Below, piece by piece: positions 47,378-57,890 of a stretch of 64,000 nt of DNA. This stretch comes from Sulfobacillus benefaciens (GTDB lineage: Bacteria; Bacillota; Sulfobacillia; Sulfobacillales; Sulfobacillaceae). The position numbers and the translations under genes were made by a program. Positions within the stretch are counted from its first letter, which is position 1. Every line of letters starts with the position of its first letter. Where the stretch lies: contig PXYT01000012.1 of the NCBI GenBank assembly GCA_003023725.1, positions 1-64,000 of the forward strand. Reading direction: 5' to 3'. The notes under the pieces are model-generated. The model was not told the DNA's origin. It worked only from the letters and a program-made list of their open reading frames with translations, and did no database searches.

Positions 47378-48675
47378 CTGAGCACCTCCTGGTCTCTCAT
47401 CGTCCATTGTCCCCCCACCATAGTGGCAACAGGACGTCCTTGGAGCCATGTTCCCTCTAAGGGCGTATTTTTCCCTCGAGAGTAAAATTTCTTCCCGTCG
47501 ACAACCCACTTCGCCTGAGGATCAATCAGCGTGAAATCGGCTGGGGCGCCAACCGTCAGGCCCGGATACTCTAGTCCCAACACTTTGTGCGGCTCCACGG
47601 TGACCAGCCGGAACAAACTTAACGGGTCCAGCAATCCGTCCACGATAAACACGCCAAGAATAGTCCCAATAAAAGTTTCCAGTCCGCTGATGCCAAAAGG
47701 CGCTTCATTATAGGGCCTGTCCTTCTCGTCCTGATGATGCGGAGCATGATCAGAAGCGATAACCGGAATCAATCCACGCCGTACCGCTTGAATCAGTAGC
47801 TGCCGCGTGCCATCCGGTCTTAATGGGGGGTTGACTTTGGTCACCGGCTTAAAGTTCCATTCCCGAATCATGGCATCGGTTAAGAACAGGTGATGCGGCG
47901 AGACTTCGGCCGTGACGCGAAGCCCCCGGCGTTTGGCATAGTCCAGCGCTTCCAAAGAACCCTGTGCCGATACGTGGGCAACGTGAAGAAGCCCTCCTGT
48001 CAGCCCCGCCAGCTCGACATCGCGCCAAACCATAACCGATTCGGCTTCTTCGGGAATCCCGGGGAGTCCCAGTTGCTGAGAAACGGATCCTTCATGCATA
48101 ACCCCGCCCTCGCTCAACGCGGGATCTTCCGCATGCTGAATGATCGGACGGCCAAGGGTTGTGGAATAGCCAAGAGCCGCACGCATAATTCGCGCGTCTC
48201 TCAGAGGATGGCCGTCATCGGAAAAACCCACAGCCCCGGCACAGGCCATTTGGTACAGATCGGCCAGTTCTCGTCCCTCCTGCCCTTTGGAAATTGCACC
48301 GATAGGAAAAATACGAACAAGCCCGATATTTTTAGCCTGATCTCTTTGCCATTGGACGAGACTAGGAATATCTATGGTAGGGAACGTATTAGGCATCGTG
48401 CAAACCGCGGTAAATCCCCCTGCAGCGGCCGCACGGCTTCCCGACAGCAGATCCTCCTTATTCTCAAATCCCGGCTCGCGGAAATGGACATGCATATCCG
48501 TCAGTCTGGGGACCAACCACAAATCCCGTCCGTCCACAACAGAATAATCCGTCGATAGGGACGGCTCTCCAATCTCTTCTCCCTTCACATAAATATCCTC
48601 AATGCTGTCAACATCGCGAAAGGGATCGATAACGCGCACGTTCCGAATGACCCACCCCGTTTGTTCCCTACTCAT
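47374..48675 (-). CDS. pyrC: Dihydroorotase
   Basis: 433 residues from ATG 48675; a GTG directly before it is an alternative. The zinc motif DMHVHFREPG, the metal-bridging loop around SAAAGGFTAVCTMPNT and SDHAPH are diagnostic of class I dihydroorotase. Converts carbamoyl aspartate to dihydroorotate. Overlaps pyrB by 8 bp. Confidence 0.96.
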   Translation of the reverse strand: MSREQTGWVIRNVRVIDPFRDVDSIEDIYVKGEEIGEPSLSTDYSVVDGRDLWLVPRLTDMHVHFREPGFENKEDLLSGSRAAAAGGFTAVCTMPNTFPTIDIPSLVQWQRDQAKNIGLVRIFPIGAISKGQEGRELADLYQMACAGAVGFSDDGHPLRDARIMRAALGYSTTLGRPIIQHAEDPALSEGGVMHEGSVSQQLGLPGIPEEAESVMVWRDVELAGLTGGLLHVAHVSAQGSLEALDYAKRRGLRVTAEVSPHHLFLTDAMIREWNFKPVTKVNPPLRPDGTRQLLIQAVRRGLIPVIASDHAPHHQDEKDRPYNEAPFGISGLETFIGTILGVFIVDGLLDPLSLFRLVTVEPHKVLGLEYPGLTVGAPADFTLIDPQAKWVVDGKKFYSRGKNTPLEGTWLQGRPVATMVGGQWTMRDQEVLR

Positions 48676-49587
48676 CACCGCGCCCACCCCCTAATAAACG
48701 AAACAGTACGGCCATCCGGACCGCTACACCGTTTCGCACCTGTCGCAAGACCCATGACCTGGAACTCTCCAAGATGTCCGAATCGATTTCAACCCCGCGG
48801 TTTTGAGGCCCGGGATGGAGAATGACCGCATCAGGCTTGGCCCAGGACACCGTTTGGCTGGTGATTCCCCACCTCAATCGGTATTCCCACAATGACGGAA
48901 TCTCTCCCGAATTCTGACGCTCTTTTTGTAGTCGCAGGACCTGTATTGCATCCGCATCCGATAACGCACGACGTAAATCGGTGGTCACTTCCACACCCAA
49001 CTCCTCATAGCTCTCCGGCAGGACGGTGGGAGGTCCCACCAAAACGACGTGTGCACCCAGTGCCAGCAACACATGAATGTCTGAGCGCGCCACCCGGCTA
49101 TGCAGCACGTCGCCCACAATGGCCACCTTTAAGCCCGCCAATGATCCCTTGGCCTGGCTAATGGTTAAGGCATCCAACAGGCCCTGTGTGGGGTGTTCGT
49201 GACTCCCGTCCCCGGCGTTGATCACCGGGATGTCGAGAATGTCCGCCAACTGTTGAGGAACACCGGAGACTTGGTGACGGACAATGACTCCGTCCACAGC
49301 CATTTCCGATAAGTTCCGAGCCGTATCCCACAGGGTCTCACCCTTTTCGACGCTGGACCCTGACTGCTGAACATTAATCACATCGGCACTGAGATATTTG
49401 GCAGCGAGTTCAAAGGAATTGCGGGTCCTGGTACTGGGCTCAAAAAAGAGATTGACAACCGCTTTCCCACGCAACGTTGGAACTTTCTTGATAGGCCTGT
49501 CCAATATCTCGGCCATATTTTGGGACAAGTCCAGCAAACTTTCGATGTCCTGGGTGGAGAGACTTTCCAAGGCCACTAAATCCTGCA

Positions 49588-49588
<1 letters not shown>
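48668..49588 (-). CDS. pyrB: Aspartate carbamoyltransferase, catalytic subunit
   Basis: 306 residues. The carbamoyl-phosphate motif FFEPSTRTRNSFE (52-64) and HPTQGLLDALT are clear. It joins carbamoyl phosphate and aspartate. No regulatory pyrI follows, as expected in Firmicutes. Start ATG shares its A with the pyrR stop (TAATG). Confidence 0.97.
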
Positions 49589-50352
<764 letters not shown>

Positions 50353-50356
50353 TCAC

Positions 50357-50385
50357 ATATTAATTCACTTCCGCCCGTGAGTAAA
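50357..50385 (-). promoter_or_regulatory. pyr operon sigma-A promoter
   Basis: Minus-strand TTTACT (50385-50380), a 17-bp spacer and TAATAT (50362-50357). The start of transcription would be near 50350, just before the PyrR-binding loop, which is the expected layout. Confidence 0.65.
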
Positions 50386-50521
50386 GGAAAATCTCAGGCC
50401 CAGCAGATCCCCATTCCATGATTGTCCGCGATTCGTCACCTGGTGTCAGGGTTTACCCCTCAAGGAGGGTTATGATAGGGTAGTGTCGGGAAGTATCTCC
50501 ATCCTGACGAAGGAGGCACGC

Positions 50522-51493
50522 ATGGCGCATCACAACCATAATGGTGAATTAAAAAAGAACGGTGAGCTGAAAAAACTCTGGCGGAAAACAGGCATTTTAA
50601 TTCTTGTGTTATTCATCATTGGTGTCTTGTTGGCCGTTCTGGTGAATATTGCTAAAGGACCCTTGCACCTTTCGAAATCTGTTTCCGATCCCATTAAAGC
50701 TTTAATTGTGCTCCTCATCGGTGGGGCCATTTCCTTTTTGCTGGAACGGTATCTGTTTCAGTTGATATCCCGTACCATTGGCGCCAAAAGCACCACTTCA
50801 CTGCGTTTCATCATTCGGCTTTTCCTGTTTTTCGCCGTAATCCTAGCGGTCTTGGCGGCATTTGGCGTGGGGCTTTCCTCGGTTGTCTTTGGCGGCGCGT
50901 TTGTTACGGCTGTCATTGGTCTCGCCGGGCAAACCCTCTTTAGCAACCTCATCGCGGGAATTGCCTTGCTCATCTTCCATCCTTTTGAGGTTGGCGACCG
51001 CATTAATTTTATTGCATGGCAATTTCCGATATTAATGCCATCCTTTCCCCACGAATCCACCAAGCCGTCATACTCCGGCAACATCGTCGACATTTCTCTC
51101 ATGTATACGACCATTCTGACCGACACCGGCCCCGTCATGGCTGTTCCCAATGGCACAATTATTCAAGCATTAGTGGAGAATGTGTCGCAAGGCAAGCGCC
51201 GAAACGTCCGGATGCGTTTTGACGTGGACATTGCGGTGAACCCCCACGAGCTCATGCCCCGCGTTCAGAAATTGCTCCAGACCCTAGGATATTCCGTTTC
51301 TCCACGCATTATTGATATGACACCCACGAGCTACTCCCTGTTAATTGTGGCAGAAACTTCGTCTCCCAGTGACGACGAGGTGAGGGATCAAATAATGTCG
51401 CGCCTCGTACCCCTCGTACAGGCTTCACCCAGGGTGACCCCGGGCCAGATTCCCCTTGCCGATGCAGATCTGAAATCAGAGGACAAATCCTAA
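50522..51493 (+). CDS. MscS-family mechanosensitive channel
   Basis: 323 residues from ATG 50522 with AAGGAGG upstream. Three or four membrane helices; the pore-lining helix lies around VIGLAGQTLFSNLIAGIALL, followed by the beta-domain start FEVGDRI. The C-terminal soluble domain is mixed alpha/beta. It releases solutes on osmotic downshock. Divergent from the pyr operon; its end overlaps the convergent rluD by 18 bp. Confidence 0.9.
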   Translation: MAHHNHNGELKKNGELKKLWRKTGILILVLFIIGVLLAVLVNIAKGPLHLSKSVSDPIKALIVLLIGGAISFLLERYLFQLISRTIGAKSTTSLRFIIRLFLFFAVILAVLAAFGVGLSSVVFGGAFVTAVIGLAGQTLFSNLIAGIALLIFHPFEVGDRINFIAWQFPILMPSFPHESTKPSYSGNIVDISLMYTTILTDTGPVMAVPNGTIIQALVENVSQGKRRNVRMRFDVDIAVNPHELMPRVQKLLQTLGYSVSPRIIDMTPTSYSLLIVAETSSPSDDEVRDQIMSRLVPLVQASPRVTPGQIPLADADLKSEDKS

Positions 51494-52489
51494 AGCGTGT
51501 GTCAAAAAGGTCCTGGTACCTAGAGAGGGACAGGACAAGTCATCCGGGCCAAAGACGTCTTGGTTGGTAATTTGCACGTTTCTCCCTCCGGAAAGGGGGA
51601 AATCGCGCCAATCGCGGGGCGGAAACCGCCAAAAACACAGCGGCTCGCCCGTCAACGGATGGGGAAAACTCAGGCGCATAGCATGCAGCAATTGCCCAGA
51701 GTTTGGCCCTGATGGCGGGCCGTAAAGAGGATCGCCCGCCACCGCATGCCCCATCGCACTGACATGCACCCGGATTTGGTGCGTTCTTCCTGTTTCCAGA
51801 GTCAATAGCAAAACACTGTAATTTTCCCACACGGCCAGTGTGTGATACCGAGTCCCGGCTTCTCGCCCACCTCTGACCACTGCCATTTTCAAGCGGTTTT
51901 GAGGATGGCGGCCGATAGGTGCCTCAATCACACCATCGGCGGGTGTCATGTGGCCGTGAATGACAGCTATGTAATCACGACGAACCTGCCTTTGTTGAAT
52001 CATTTGCGAAAGCCGAACCTTAGCCCTTTCAGTCCGCGCTAAAATCAATAAACCGGTAGTGTCCCGGTCAAGCCGGTGAACCACCCCGGGCCGAAAGTCT
52101 TCCGCCGAAACCGGCAGCCACGGCAAAAGCCGGTGTACCACGCTGTCATTTTCATGCCCCGGGCTGGGATGGACTACCAGCCCGCGAGGTTTGTCGACAA
52201 CCACAAGATCGTCATCTTGATAAACAATCCACTCCGCGTCTTGGGATTTTGGCACAAACACAAGCCCCGTCGATTGCTCCCGGACACGTTCGACAGTAAT
52301 CACATCGCCCTTTTGAACAATCGTTCCCGCTTTGACTACATTTCCGTTGAGTCGGACATGACCCTTCACAATCTGCCGTTGCCAAAACGTTCTCGAGTGT
52401 TCGGAACCCCAATGAGAAATAACCCGGTCCAGACGATTTCCAGCCAAATCCTCTGGAACCCTGTACGTGTCAGGGGGAAAGGTCTCCAT
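51476..52489 (-). CDS. rluD: RluD-type 23S rRNA pseudouridine synthase
   Basis: 337 residues. N-terminal S4 RNA-binding domain (NRLDRVIS through GDVITV), then the catalytic Asp motif HRLDRDTTGLLILA at about 135-148. ETGRTHQIRVH is conserved. GGAGG before ATG. It overlaps lspA by 20 bp. The C-terminal tail after the fold (about 35 residues) is unusual and overlaps mscS on the other strand. Confidence 0.93.
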   Translation of the reverse strand: METFPPDTYRVPEDLAGNRLDRVISHWGSEHSRTFWQRQIVKGHVRLNGNVVKAGTIVQKGDVITVERVREQSTGLVFVPKSQDAEWIVYQDDDLVVVDKPRGLVVHPSPGHENDSVVHRLLPWLPVSAEDFRPGVVHRLDRDTTGLLILARTERAKVRLSQMIQQRQVRRDYIAVIHGHMTPADGVIEAPIGRHPQNRLKMAVVRGGREAGTRYHTLAVWENYSVLLLTLETGRTHQIRVHVSAMGHAVAGDPLYGPPSGPNSGQLLHAMRLSFPHPLTGEPLCFWRFPPRDWRDFPLSGGRNVQITNQDVFGPDDLSCPSLGTRTFLTHALGFVL

Positions 52490-52937
52490 GTTTGTCCTGC
52501 CTCCAGTAATAATAAACCAGTAATCCCATTCCCACTACAATCGCAGAATCCGCCAAGTTGAATACGGGCCAGTCAACAATATGAATATAGTCAATCACTC
52601 GTCCCCAGATAATGCGGTCCCACAGGTTCCCAGCCGATCCGCCAGCCAAAAGACCGAGAGCGATGACAAGAGGCCACGGCATCCGCGGATGCCGTGCCGT
52701 ATAGACAGCGATACCGACCAATAAGGCCAGTGCCACCAGAATAAAGAGCGGCGTTCCGCCTCGCAATAGGCTAAACGCGGCCCCGTTATTCAACACATAC
52801 GTGAGGGATAAGACAGGTGGTAAAATGGGTATACTCTGGTCAGGCACCATCATGGCAGCAACACGGGATTGTATGATCAAGTCTGACACAAAAACCAAGA
52901 AGCCAATAATCCCAATGCCCCACGCTGATTTGCGCAT
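52470..52937 (-). CDS. lspA: Lipoprotein signal peptidase
   Basis: 155 residues, four membrane helices. Catalytic motifs AGNLWDRIIWGRVIDYI and PVFNLADSAI hold the two active-site Asp residues. It cuts prolipoproteins before the lipidated Cys, at the inner membrane. It starts directly after the ileS stop, with AAGGAAGG inside ileS. Confidence 0.95.
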   Translation of the reverse strand: MRKSAWGIGIIGFLVFVSDLIIQSRVAAMMVPDQSIPILPPVLSLTYVLNNGAAFSLLRGGTPLFILVALALLVGIAVYTARHPRMPWPLVIALGLLAGGSAGNLWDRIIWGRVIDYIHIVDWPVFNLADSAIVVGMGLLVYYYWRQDKHGDLSP

Positions 52938-55676
52938 CTACAGCCTTCCTTTCACAACACCATAACATCGCTCACACAGATCCTGATGATCTGGATATCT
53001 CCCCACCTCCGAAGTGTAACGCCAGCACCTGTTACATCGGTTCCATGATGTGCGATCGGCTTTACACGAAATTTCGGTTCCTGTTTCCACATCAATGTGA
53101 GCGACCATAACCATTTCTGTCAATAATCCTCGCTCGGATTCGGTGACGGCCGAATCGTCTTGCGGAACCGTCAAATGCACCGTGGCCTCCAACGAGTTTC
53201 CAATCGTCTTGTTCTCCCGGAGTTGTTCCAAGGTCTTGAGGATGACCTCCCGGTAAGACAATAACCGTGCCATACGCATAGACTCCTCATGCTCATATCC
53301 AATGGCCCACGTCTGCGGCCATTGCAACAAATGAACGGAGGGCGGACTGGCGGAGTCTTTGGGCAGGTAGCGGTAAATTTCTTCGCTGGTAAAAACTAAA
53401 ATCGGAGAGATCGCCCGCACCAACACATCCCCCATGTACTTCAAGACGGACAAGGTTTCTTGCCGGAGCGGATCCTGGGAAGCTAAAGTGTAGAGCCGAT
53501 CTTTAATCACATCAAGATAAAAACTCGACAGTTCCGTGGTAAGCAGTCGAACCAGACTATGCACAACCTGATGAAATGTGTAACTTTCATAGGCCTGTCG
53601 TGCTTCACTTGTCCATGAGTTGAGCGTATCCACAACCCAGCGATTCAAAGGGTCATGAAGCGTCTGGGGCTGTTCTAACCCCTCTCGATTGCCTAAGTTT
53701 CCGAGAATGAATCGAAACGTGTTGCGGATCTTTCGGTAGCTTTCCGCCAGTTGGCGCAGGATTTCATCCGAAATTCTCACGTCATTGCGGTACTCGGAAC
53801 TGGCCACCCACAGTCGTAAAATGTCTGCGCCGTACTGTTTGACAATGTCCATGGGGTCAATCGTATTTCCCAGCGACTTATGCATTTCCTGTCCAGATTT
53901 GTCGAGAACCATCCCGTGGGTCAGAACCATACGATAAGGCGCTTCTCCTTTCGCTGCCACAGCAGTGGTGAGGAGACTGTTAAACCACCCTCGGTACTGA
54001 TCATTGCCTTCCAATACAAGATCTGCGGGCCAGCTTAAACCTCTGGATTCTCCCAATACGGCGGCCTGACTGGAACCCGAATCCAGCCACACGTCAAAAA
54101 TATCGTGTTCCTGGGTCAGTTTACTGCTGCCGCAGTGAGGGCACCGGTAATTCTCCGGTAAAAAGTAGGAAGCCTCGTGCCGCCACCAGGCACCCGAACC
54201 CTCACGGGCAATTATCTCAGCCACGTGACGAATCAATGGAGCCTCCAAAATTGCCTCTTGACAGTCCTCGCAGTAAAACGCAGGAATGGGAACCCCCCAG
54301 ACTCGCTGTCTAGACAGACACCAGTCTTCTCGATTCTCCACCATTTGGCGCATACGTTCTCCGCCCCAATTCGGATCCCACTTCACCGGATGAATCGCTT
54401 GCGTCAAACTCGTTCTCAAACGGTCAACCGACAAAAACCACTGTTTTGTAGCTCGATAAATCACCGGGTTTTTGCAGCGCCAACAATAGGCATATTGGTG
54501 CGTAAAATCGTCGTGTCGGATTAAATGTCCGGTTTCCTCCAACTGCGCCATCACCAGAGCATTTGCTTCCTGATAGAATACCCCTTCCACCAGGGGAGTT
54601 CCCTTCATAAAACGTCCCTGGTCATCAATGGGTTGTACCACCGGCAAATGGTATTTCCTTCCGACTTCGAAGTCTTCCATGCCGTGTCCGGGTGCCGTGT
54701 GAACCAAACCCGTCCCGCTCTCGCTGGTGACGTGTTCGCCGAGAATCACCGGTACATCGTGACCTAGATAGGGATGTTGGGTGACAACCCCTTCCAATTC
54801 TTGTCCGGTCCATGGTCCAAAACGCTCACGGACCTCCCACCTCATGAGATCTATCAGCTGGGTTGCTAGGTTTGCCGCGACTAATACACGACCGTGTTGA
54901 CTAGTCTCCAGCACCTCATACATCAGCTCGGGATTTACCGTAATGGCCACATTGGCGGGAATGGTCCAGGGAGTTGTTGTCCACACAACGGCTCGTGTTT
55001 CAACGGGCAAAGGGCCGCGATCATCGTCCTTCACAGGAAAGGCCACATAAATGGCATCGGAGCGGTGACTGTGGTACTCGATTTCACCTTCCGCCAAGGC
55101 GGTCTCACAATGAGGACACCAATAGACCGGGCGCAGATCACGGTAAATGAGGCCCTTTTCCACCATGGCCGCAAAAACACCAAGTTGAGCCCCTTCATAT
55201 TCGGGGCTCATCGTCACATAGGGATGGTCCCAGTCTCCCAAGACGCCGAGACGTTTAAACTCTTCCGTCATCACACGAATATAATGGGTAGCAACCCGAC
55301 CGCACTCCTCACGCAAGTCAAGTGGCTCAATTTGATGCTGTGAAACGCCAAGTTGTTTTAAAGCCCGCATTTCAATGGGCAGTCCATGGGTATCCCATCC
55401 GGGAACATAGACAACATCACGTCCCGCTAATGACCAGTATCGGTTTATCATGTCCTTCAGAATCTTGTTCAAAGCTGTTCCCGTGTGAATATCTCCATTG
55501 GCGTATGGTGGACCGTCGTGCAGAACAAACTTCGGCTGATTGGCACGCTCCCTTCGCTGCATCTGGTAAAGATTCATTTTGTCCCACTCAGAAAGCCATT
55601 GTGGTTCCTTTTCGGGCAAATTGGCTTTCATGGGAAAAGACGTTTTAGGTAAATGCAACGTGTTCCGATAATCCAT
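52938..55676 (-). CDS. ileS: Isoleucyl-tRNA synthetase
   Basis: 912 residues from ATG 55676 with GGAGGG upstream. The class I HIGH-type motif is PYANGDIHTGTALNK. The KMSKS loop reads EMHKSLGNT, so Ser to His at the third position of MSK. An editing domain (CP1) and a C-terminal zinc finger (CNRCWRYTSEVG then CERC) complete the bacterial type. It charges tRNA-Ile. Preceded by an Ile T-box leader; followed without a gap by lspA. Confidence 0.96.
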   Translation of the reverse strand: MDYRNTLHLPKTSFPMKANLPEKEPQWLSEWDKMNLYQMQRRERANQPKFVLHDGPPYANGDIHTGTALNKILKDMINRYWSLAGRDVVYVPGWDTHGLPIEMRALKQLGVSQHQIEPLDLREECGRVATHYIRVMTEEFKRLGVLGDWDHPYVTMSPEYEGAQLGVFAAMVEKGLIYRDLRPVYWCPHCETALAEGEIEYHSHRSDAIYVAFPVKDDDRGPLPVETRAVVWTTTPWTIPANVAITVNPELMYEVLETSQHGRVLVAANLATQLIDLMRWEVRERFGPWTGQELEGVVTQHPYLGHDVPVILGEHVTSESGTGLVHTAPGHGMEDFEVGRKYHLPVVQPIDDQGRFMKGTPLVEGVFYQEANALVMAQLEETGHLIRHDDFTHQYAYCWRCKNPVIYRATKQWFLSVDRLRTSLTQAIHPVKWDPNWGGERMRQMVENREDWCLSRQRVWGVPIPAFYCEDCQEAILEAPLIRHVAEIIAREGSGAWWRHEASYFLPENYRCPHCGSSKLTQEHDIFDVWLDSGSSQAAVLGESRGLSWPADLVLEGNDQYRGWFNSLLTTAVAAKGEAPYRMVLTHGMVLDKSGQEMHKSLGNTIDPMDIVKQYGADILRLWVASSEYRNDVRISDEILRQLAESYRKIRNTFRFILGNLGNREGLEQPQTLHDPLNRWVVDTLNSWTSEARQAYESYTFHQVVHSLVRLLTTELSSFYLDVIKDRLYTLASQDPLRQETLSVLKYMGDVLVRAISPILVFTSEEIYRYLPKDSASPPSVHLLQWPQTWAIGYEHEESMRMARLLSYREVILKTLEQLRENKTIGNSLEATVHLTVPQDDSAVTESERGLLTEMVMVAHIDVETGTEISCKADRTSWNRCNRCWRYTSEVGRYPDHQDLCERCYGVVKGRL

Positions 55677-55692
55677 AACTGTCCCTCCAACC

Positions 55693-55933
55693 AAAAATAA
55701 ACGTCCCCATATTAAGAAGGGACGTTAAGCCGCGGTACCACCCTTGTTCCCAATGCATTAAGCGCATTAAGCTCTCGTATGCGTAACGGGCATGTCCGGC
55801 TCGAATTACTAAAATTCATTCGAGCACTCATGGGTGATGAGTTCGTGGGTTCCGTTCCGGCTTTCACCATAAACCCGGTTCGCTGTGCCGGCAATCCCAC
55901 GACTCGTGTCCCAATCATCGTTTTCAATCGTGT
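55693..55933 (-). promoter_or_regulatory. T-box riboswitch, isoleucine specific
   Basis: On the minus strand the T-box core AAGGGTGGTACCGCGG (55745-55730) is perfect. It is followed by a terminator AACGTCCC/GGGACGTT (55726-55700) with a U-rich tail. Stem I pairs TCGTGGG with CCCACGA. The internal loop ACTCATCA contains the specifier AUC (55838-55836), an Ile codon, followed by A as usual. Uncharged tRNA-Ile would favour the antiterminator and ileS expression. Confidence 0.95.
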
Positions 55934-55938
55934 AACGT

Positions 55939-55966
55939 ATTTTATCACATTTCACGGCAGGAACAA
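55939..55966 (-). promoter_or_regulatory. Candidate promoter of the ileS T-box transcript
   Basis: Minus-strand TTGTTC (55966-55961), 16 bp, TAAAAT (55944-55939). The start near 55932 gives a leader of about 255 nt covering the whole T-box. It begins only 8 bp after the divIVA stop. Confidence 0.55.
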
Positions 55967-55973
55967 GCGAATT

Positions 55974-56441
55974 CTAGGTTTCCACCGTGGCATGGGCTAA
56001 GGACGCATCACTCACCAAACGCAACTGTGACTCCAACAGACTTTTCACTTGCGCCCGAAATTTCTCGGATTCATAGCGCAACTGAACCAATTGGGTTTCC
56101 ACCTCCCGGGCCCGCGATTCGGCCTGGCGAACGATTTCCTCCGCCCTGGCCTCCGCCTCCCGAACGATCAACTCGGCTTCCTTTCGGGCGGCCGTTTTCA
56201 CCTCTTCTGCGGTTTGCTGGGCAATCACCAGCGTATTTTGCAAAGTGGCTTCCAGTTTCCGGTACTGTTCCAGCCGCTCCGTCATTCCCGACGTATTTTC
56301 TTTGAGTTCGTCATTTTCTTTAATGAGCGCCTCATAGTCTCGAACTATTTCATCGAGAAATTCGTTGACATCATCTTCACTGTAACCGCGAAATCCGTGT
56401 TTAAACTCTTTATTAACAATATCTAAGGGTGTCAGTGGCAT
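55974..56441 (-). CDS. divIVA: DivIVA-family protein
   Basis: 155 residues. N-terminal membrane-curvature domain MPLTPLDIVNKEFKHGFRGYSEDDVNEFLD, then a long coiled coil rich in E/R. It marks poles or septa and recruits partners such as Min proteins and, in spore-formers, chromosome anchors. GGGAGGA upstream. The ylmH gene that usually precedes divIVA is absent here. Confidence 0.93.
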   Translation of the reverse strand: MPLTPLDIVNKEFKHGFRGYSEDDVNEFLDEIVRDYEALIKENDELKENTSGMTERLEQYRKLEATLQNTLVIAQQTAEEVKTAARKEAELIVREAEARAEEIVRQAESRAREVETQLVQLRYESEKFRAQVKSLLESQLRLVSDASLAHATVET

Positions 56442-56456
56442 AAAGTCCTCCCGCGC

Positions 56457-56747
56457 TTAAAACCTTGCCAGATATAAAAACATTCTTACCAAGACGAACG
56501 ATGCGATGTCCACCAGGAAAAAAGCAATTAATGGCGACAAATCCAACATACCGACCAGCGGTACTCTCCGGCGGATGGGGGCCAAAATCGGTTCCGTCAG
56601 CTGCGTCGAAATATACGCGGCCTTGTCCCATAAACCCGCCGACCGCGGAGGAAAAAAACTCGCCACAATCCGAATCATCAGCACGACATAAAACACATCT
56701 TGCAGAATGTGAACCGTATCCGCGAGGTGTGTAAAAATAAGATTCAC
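56457..56747 (-). CDS. yggT: YggT-family membrane protein (YlmG)
   Basis: 96 residues with two hydrophobic segments and the conserved LTEPILAPIRRRVP between them. The family lies beside sepF in many Gram-positives and is linked to division and membrane organisation, with no known reaction. Start overlaps sepF as ATGA. Confidence 0.9.
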   Translation of the reverse strand: MNLIFTHLADTVHILQDVFYVVLMIRIVASFFPPRSAGLWDKAAYISTQLTEPILAPIRRRVPLVGMLDLSPLIAFFLVDIASFVLVRMFLYLARF

Positions 56748-57181
56748 TTATTTAAGCTCCGTGTCCATCCTGGCGTGTCTTCGTGATCTTCACTGGCAAC
56801 TTCTACATTGTTGGGCGTAACCAAAAAAATATTATCTCCCACTTTGCGCAGGCCGCCATCGAGGGCATAGGCGACACCGGACAGGAAGTTTAATAACCGT
56901 TGACCCGCACGTTCCTCCGCCAAGTCGAGATTCACAATGACCGGCCTACGTCCTTTAACCTGGTCAGCGATAGCCTGACCATCTTCTAAGGTTCTAGGAT
57001 GCATCACCACCACGCGAAATCCTCGAGACCCAGGCAGACTGACAATGCTTCCGCGTTTCTTTTGGGGCACCTCATCTTCCCAGTCTGAAGCCGCCGCCAC
57101 TTGCTGAGTGTCCAGCTCCTCTTCTTGAACTTCTTCCAATCCTACAAAATTGAGAAATTTCCCGACGATACCTGATTTCAC
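56744..57181 (-). CDS. sepF: Cell division protein SepF
   Basis: 145 residues, GTG start with GGAGG 8 nt upstream. N-terminal membrane-binding amphipathic helix (GIVGKFLNFVGL), an acidic linker, then the SepF core VIVNLDLAEERAGQRLLNFLSGVAYALDG. It bundles FtsZ and tethers it to the membrane. Confidence 0.94.
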   Translation of the reverse strand: MKSGIVGKFLNFVGLEEVQEEELDTQQVAAASDWEDEVPQKKRGSIVSLPGSRGFRVVVMHPRTLEDGQAIADQVKGRRPVIVNLDLAEERAGQRLLNFLSGVAYALDGGLRKVGDNIFLVTPNNVEVASEDHEDTPGWTRSLNK

Positions 57182-57194
57182 TCCAACACCCTCC

Positions 57195-57890
57195 TTACAG
57201 TACTCCGGTTTTTGGCCTTGCTCCGAAAAGCGCGGTACCCAAGCGAATCATCGTACTGCCTGCTTCCAGAGCCCATTCAAAATCCTCGGACATCCCCATC
57301 GACAATTCATTTAGAGGTGCCCAAGGGAATCCCTCTTTTTGAGACATTCGCCACAATTCTCCAGTTTCCTTCATGAGATCACGATTTTTTTTGTTTTCCT
57401 CGATATCTTTGTCTGCTGATGCCGGAAAAAGTGCCATCATTCCCACGAAAAGCAAATTATGCCACTGCTCTGCTTTTGCCAAAAACGGCCTCACGTGTTC
57501 GAACATCAAGCCGGTCTTAGTTTCTTCCCGACCGGCATTAACCTCCAGCATGACCGGCATAGTCCGGTTTAAGCGCCGGTTCAAAGCTTCGGCTACCCGT
57601 TCACTATCTATACTATCAATGCCGTCAAATAGATCTATGGCGTATTTTACCTTGTTCGTTTGCAGATGTCCAATCATGTGCAAGGGAACCGCAAGTTTGT
57701 CACGGTATTTGGCCATGGCCTCCTGGACCTTGTTCTCGCCGACAAGGTTTACGCCTGCCTCGATTGCAATCTCGGCCTCACGGCGCGTTCTGGTCTTTGT
57801 GACGGCCATCAATTTTACGCCCTCGCCGGGTCGCAAATTTTCAATAATAGCCAGTACCCGCTGAACATTATCTCTTATCAACTCATACAT
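57195..57890 (-). CDS. yggS: YggS-family PLP homeostasis protein
   Basis: 231 residues, alanine-racemase-like N-terminal barrel. VKLMAVTKTRTR holds the PLP lysine; NLVGENKVQEAMAK and the C-terminal SMGMSEDFEWALEAGSTMIRLG are signatures. It binds PLP and keeps vitamin B6 and amino acid pools in balance. Overlaps pgeF by 13 bp. Confidence 0.94.
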   Translation of the reverse strand: MYELIRDNVQRVLAIIENLRPGEGVKLMAVTKTRTRREAEIAIEAGVNLVGENKVQEAMAKYRDKLAVPLHMIGHLQTNKVKYAIDLFDGIDSIDSERVAEALNRRLNRTMPVMLEVNAGREETKTGLMFEHVRPFLAKAEQWHNLLFVGMMALFPASADKDIEENKKNRDLMKETGELWRMSQKEGFPWAPLNELSMGMSEDFEWALEAGSTMIRLGTALFGARPKTGVL

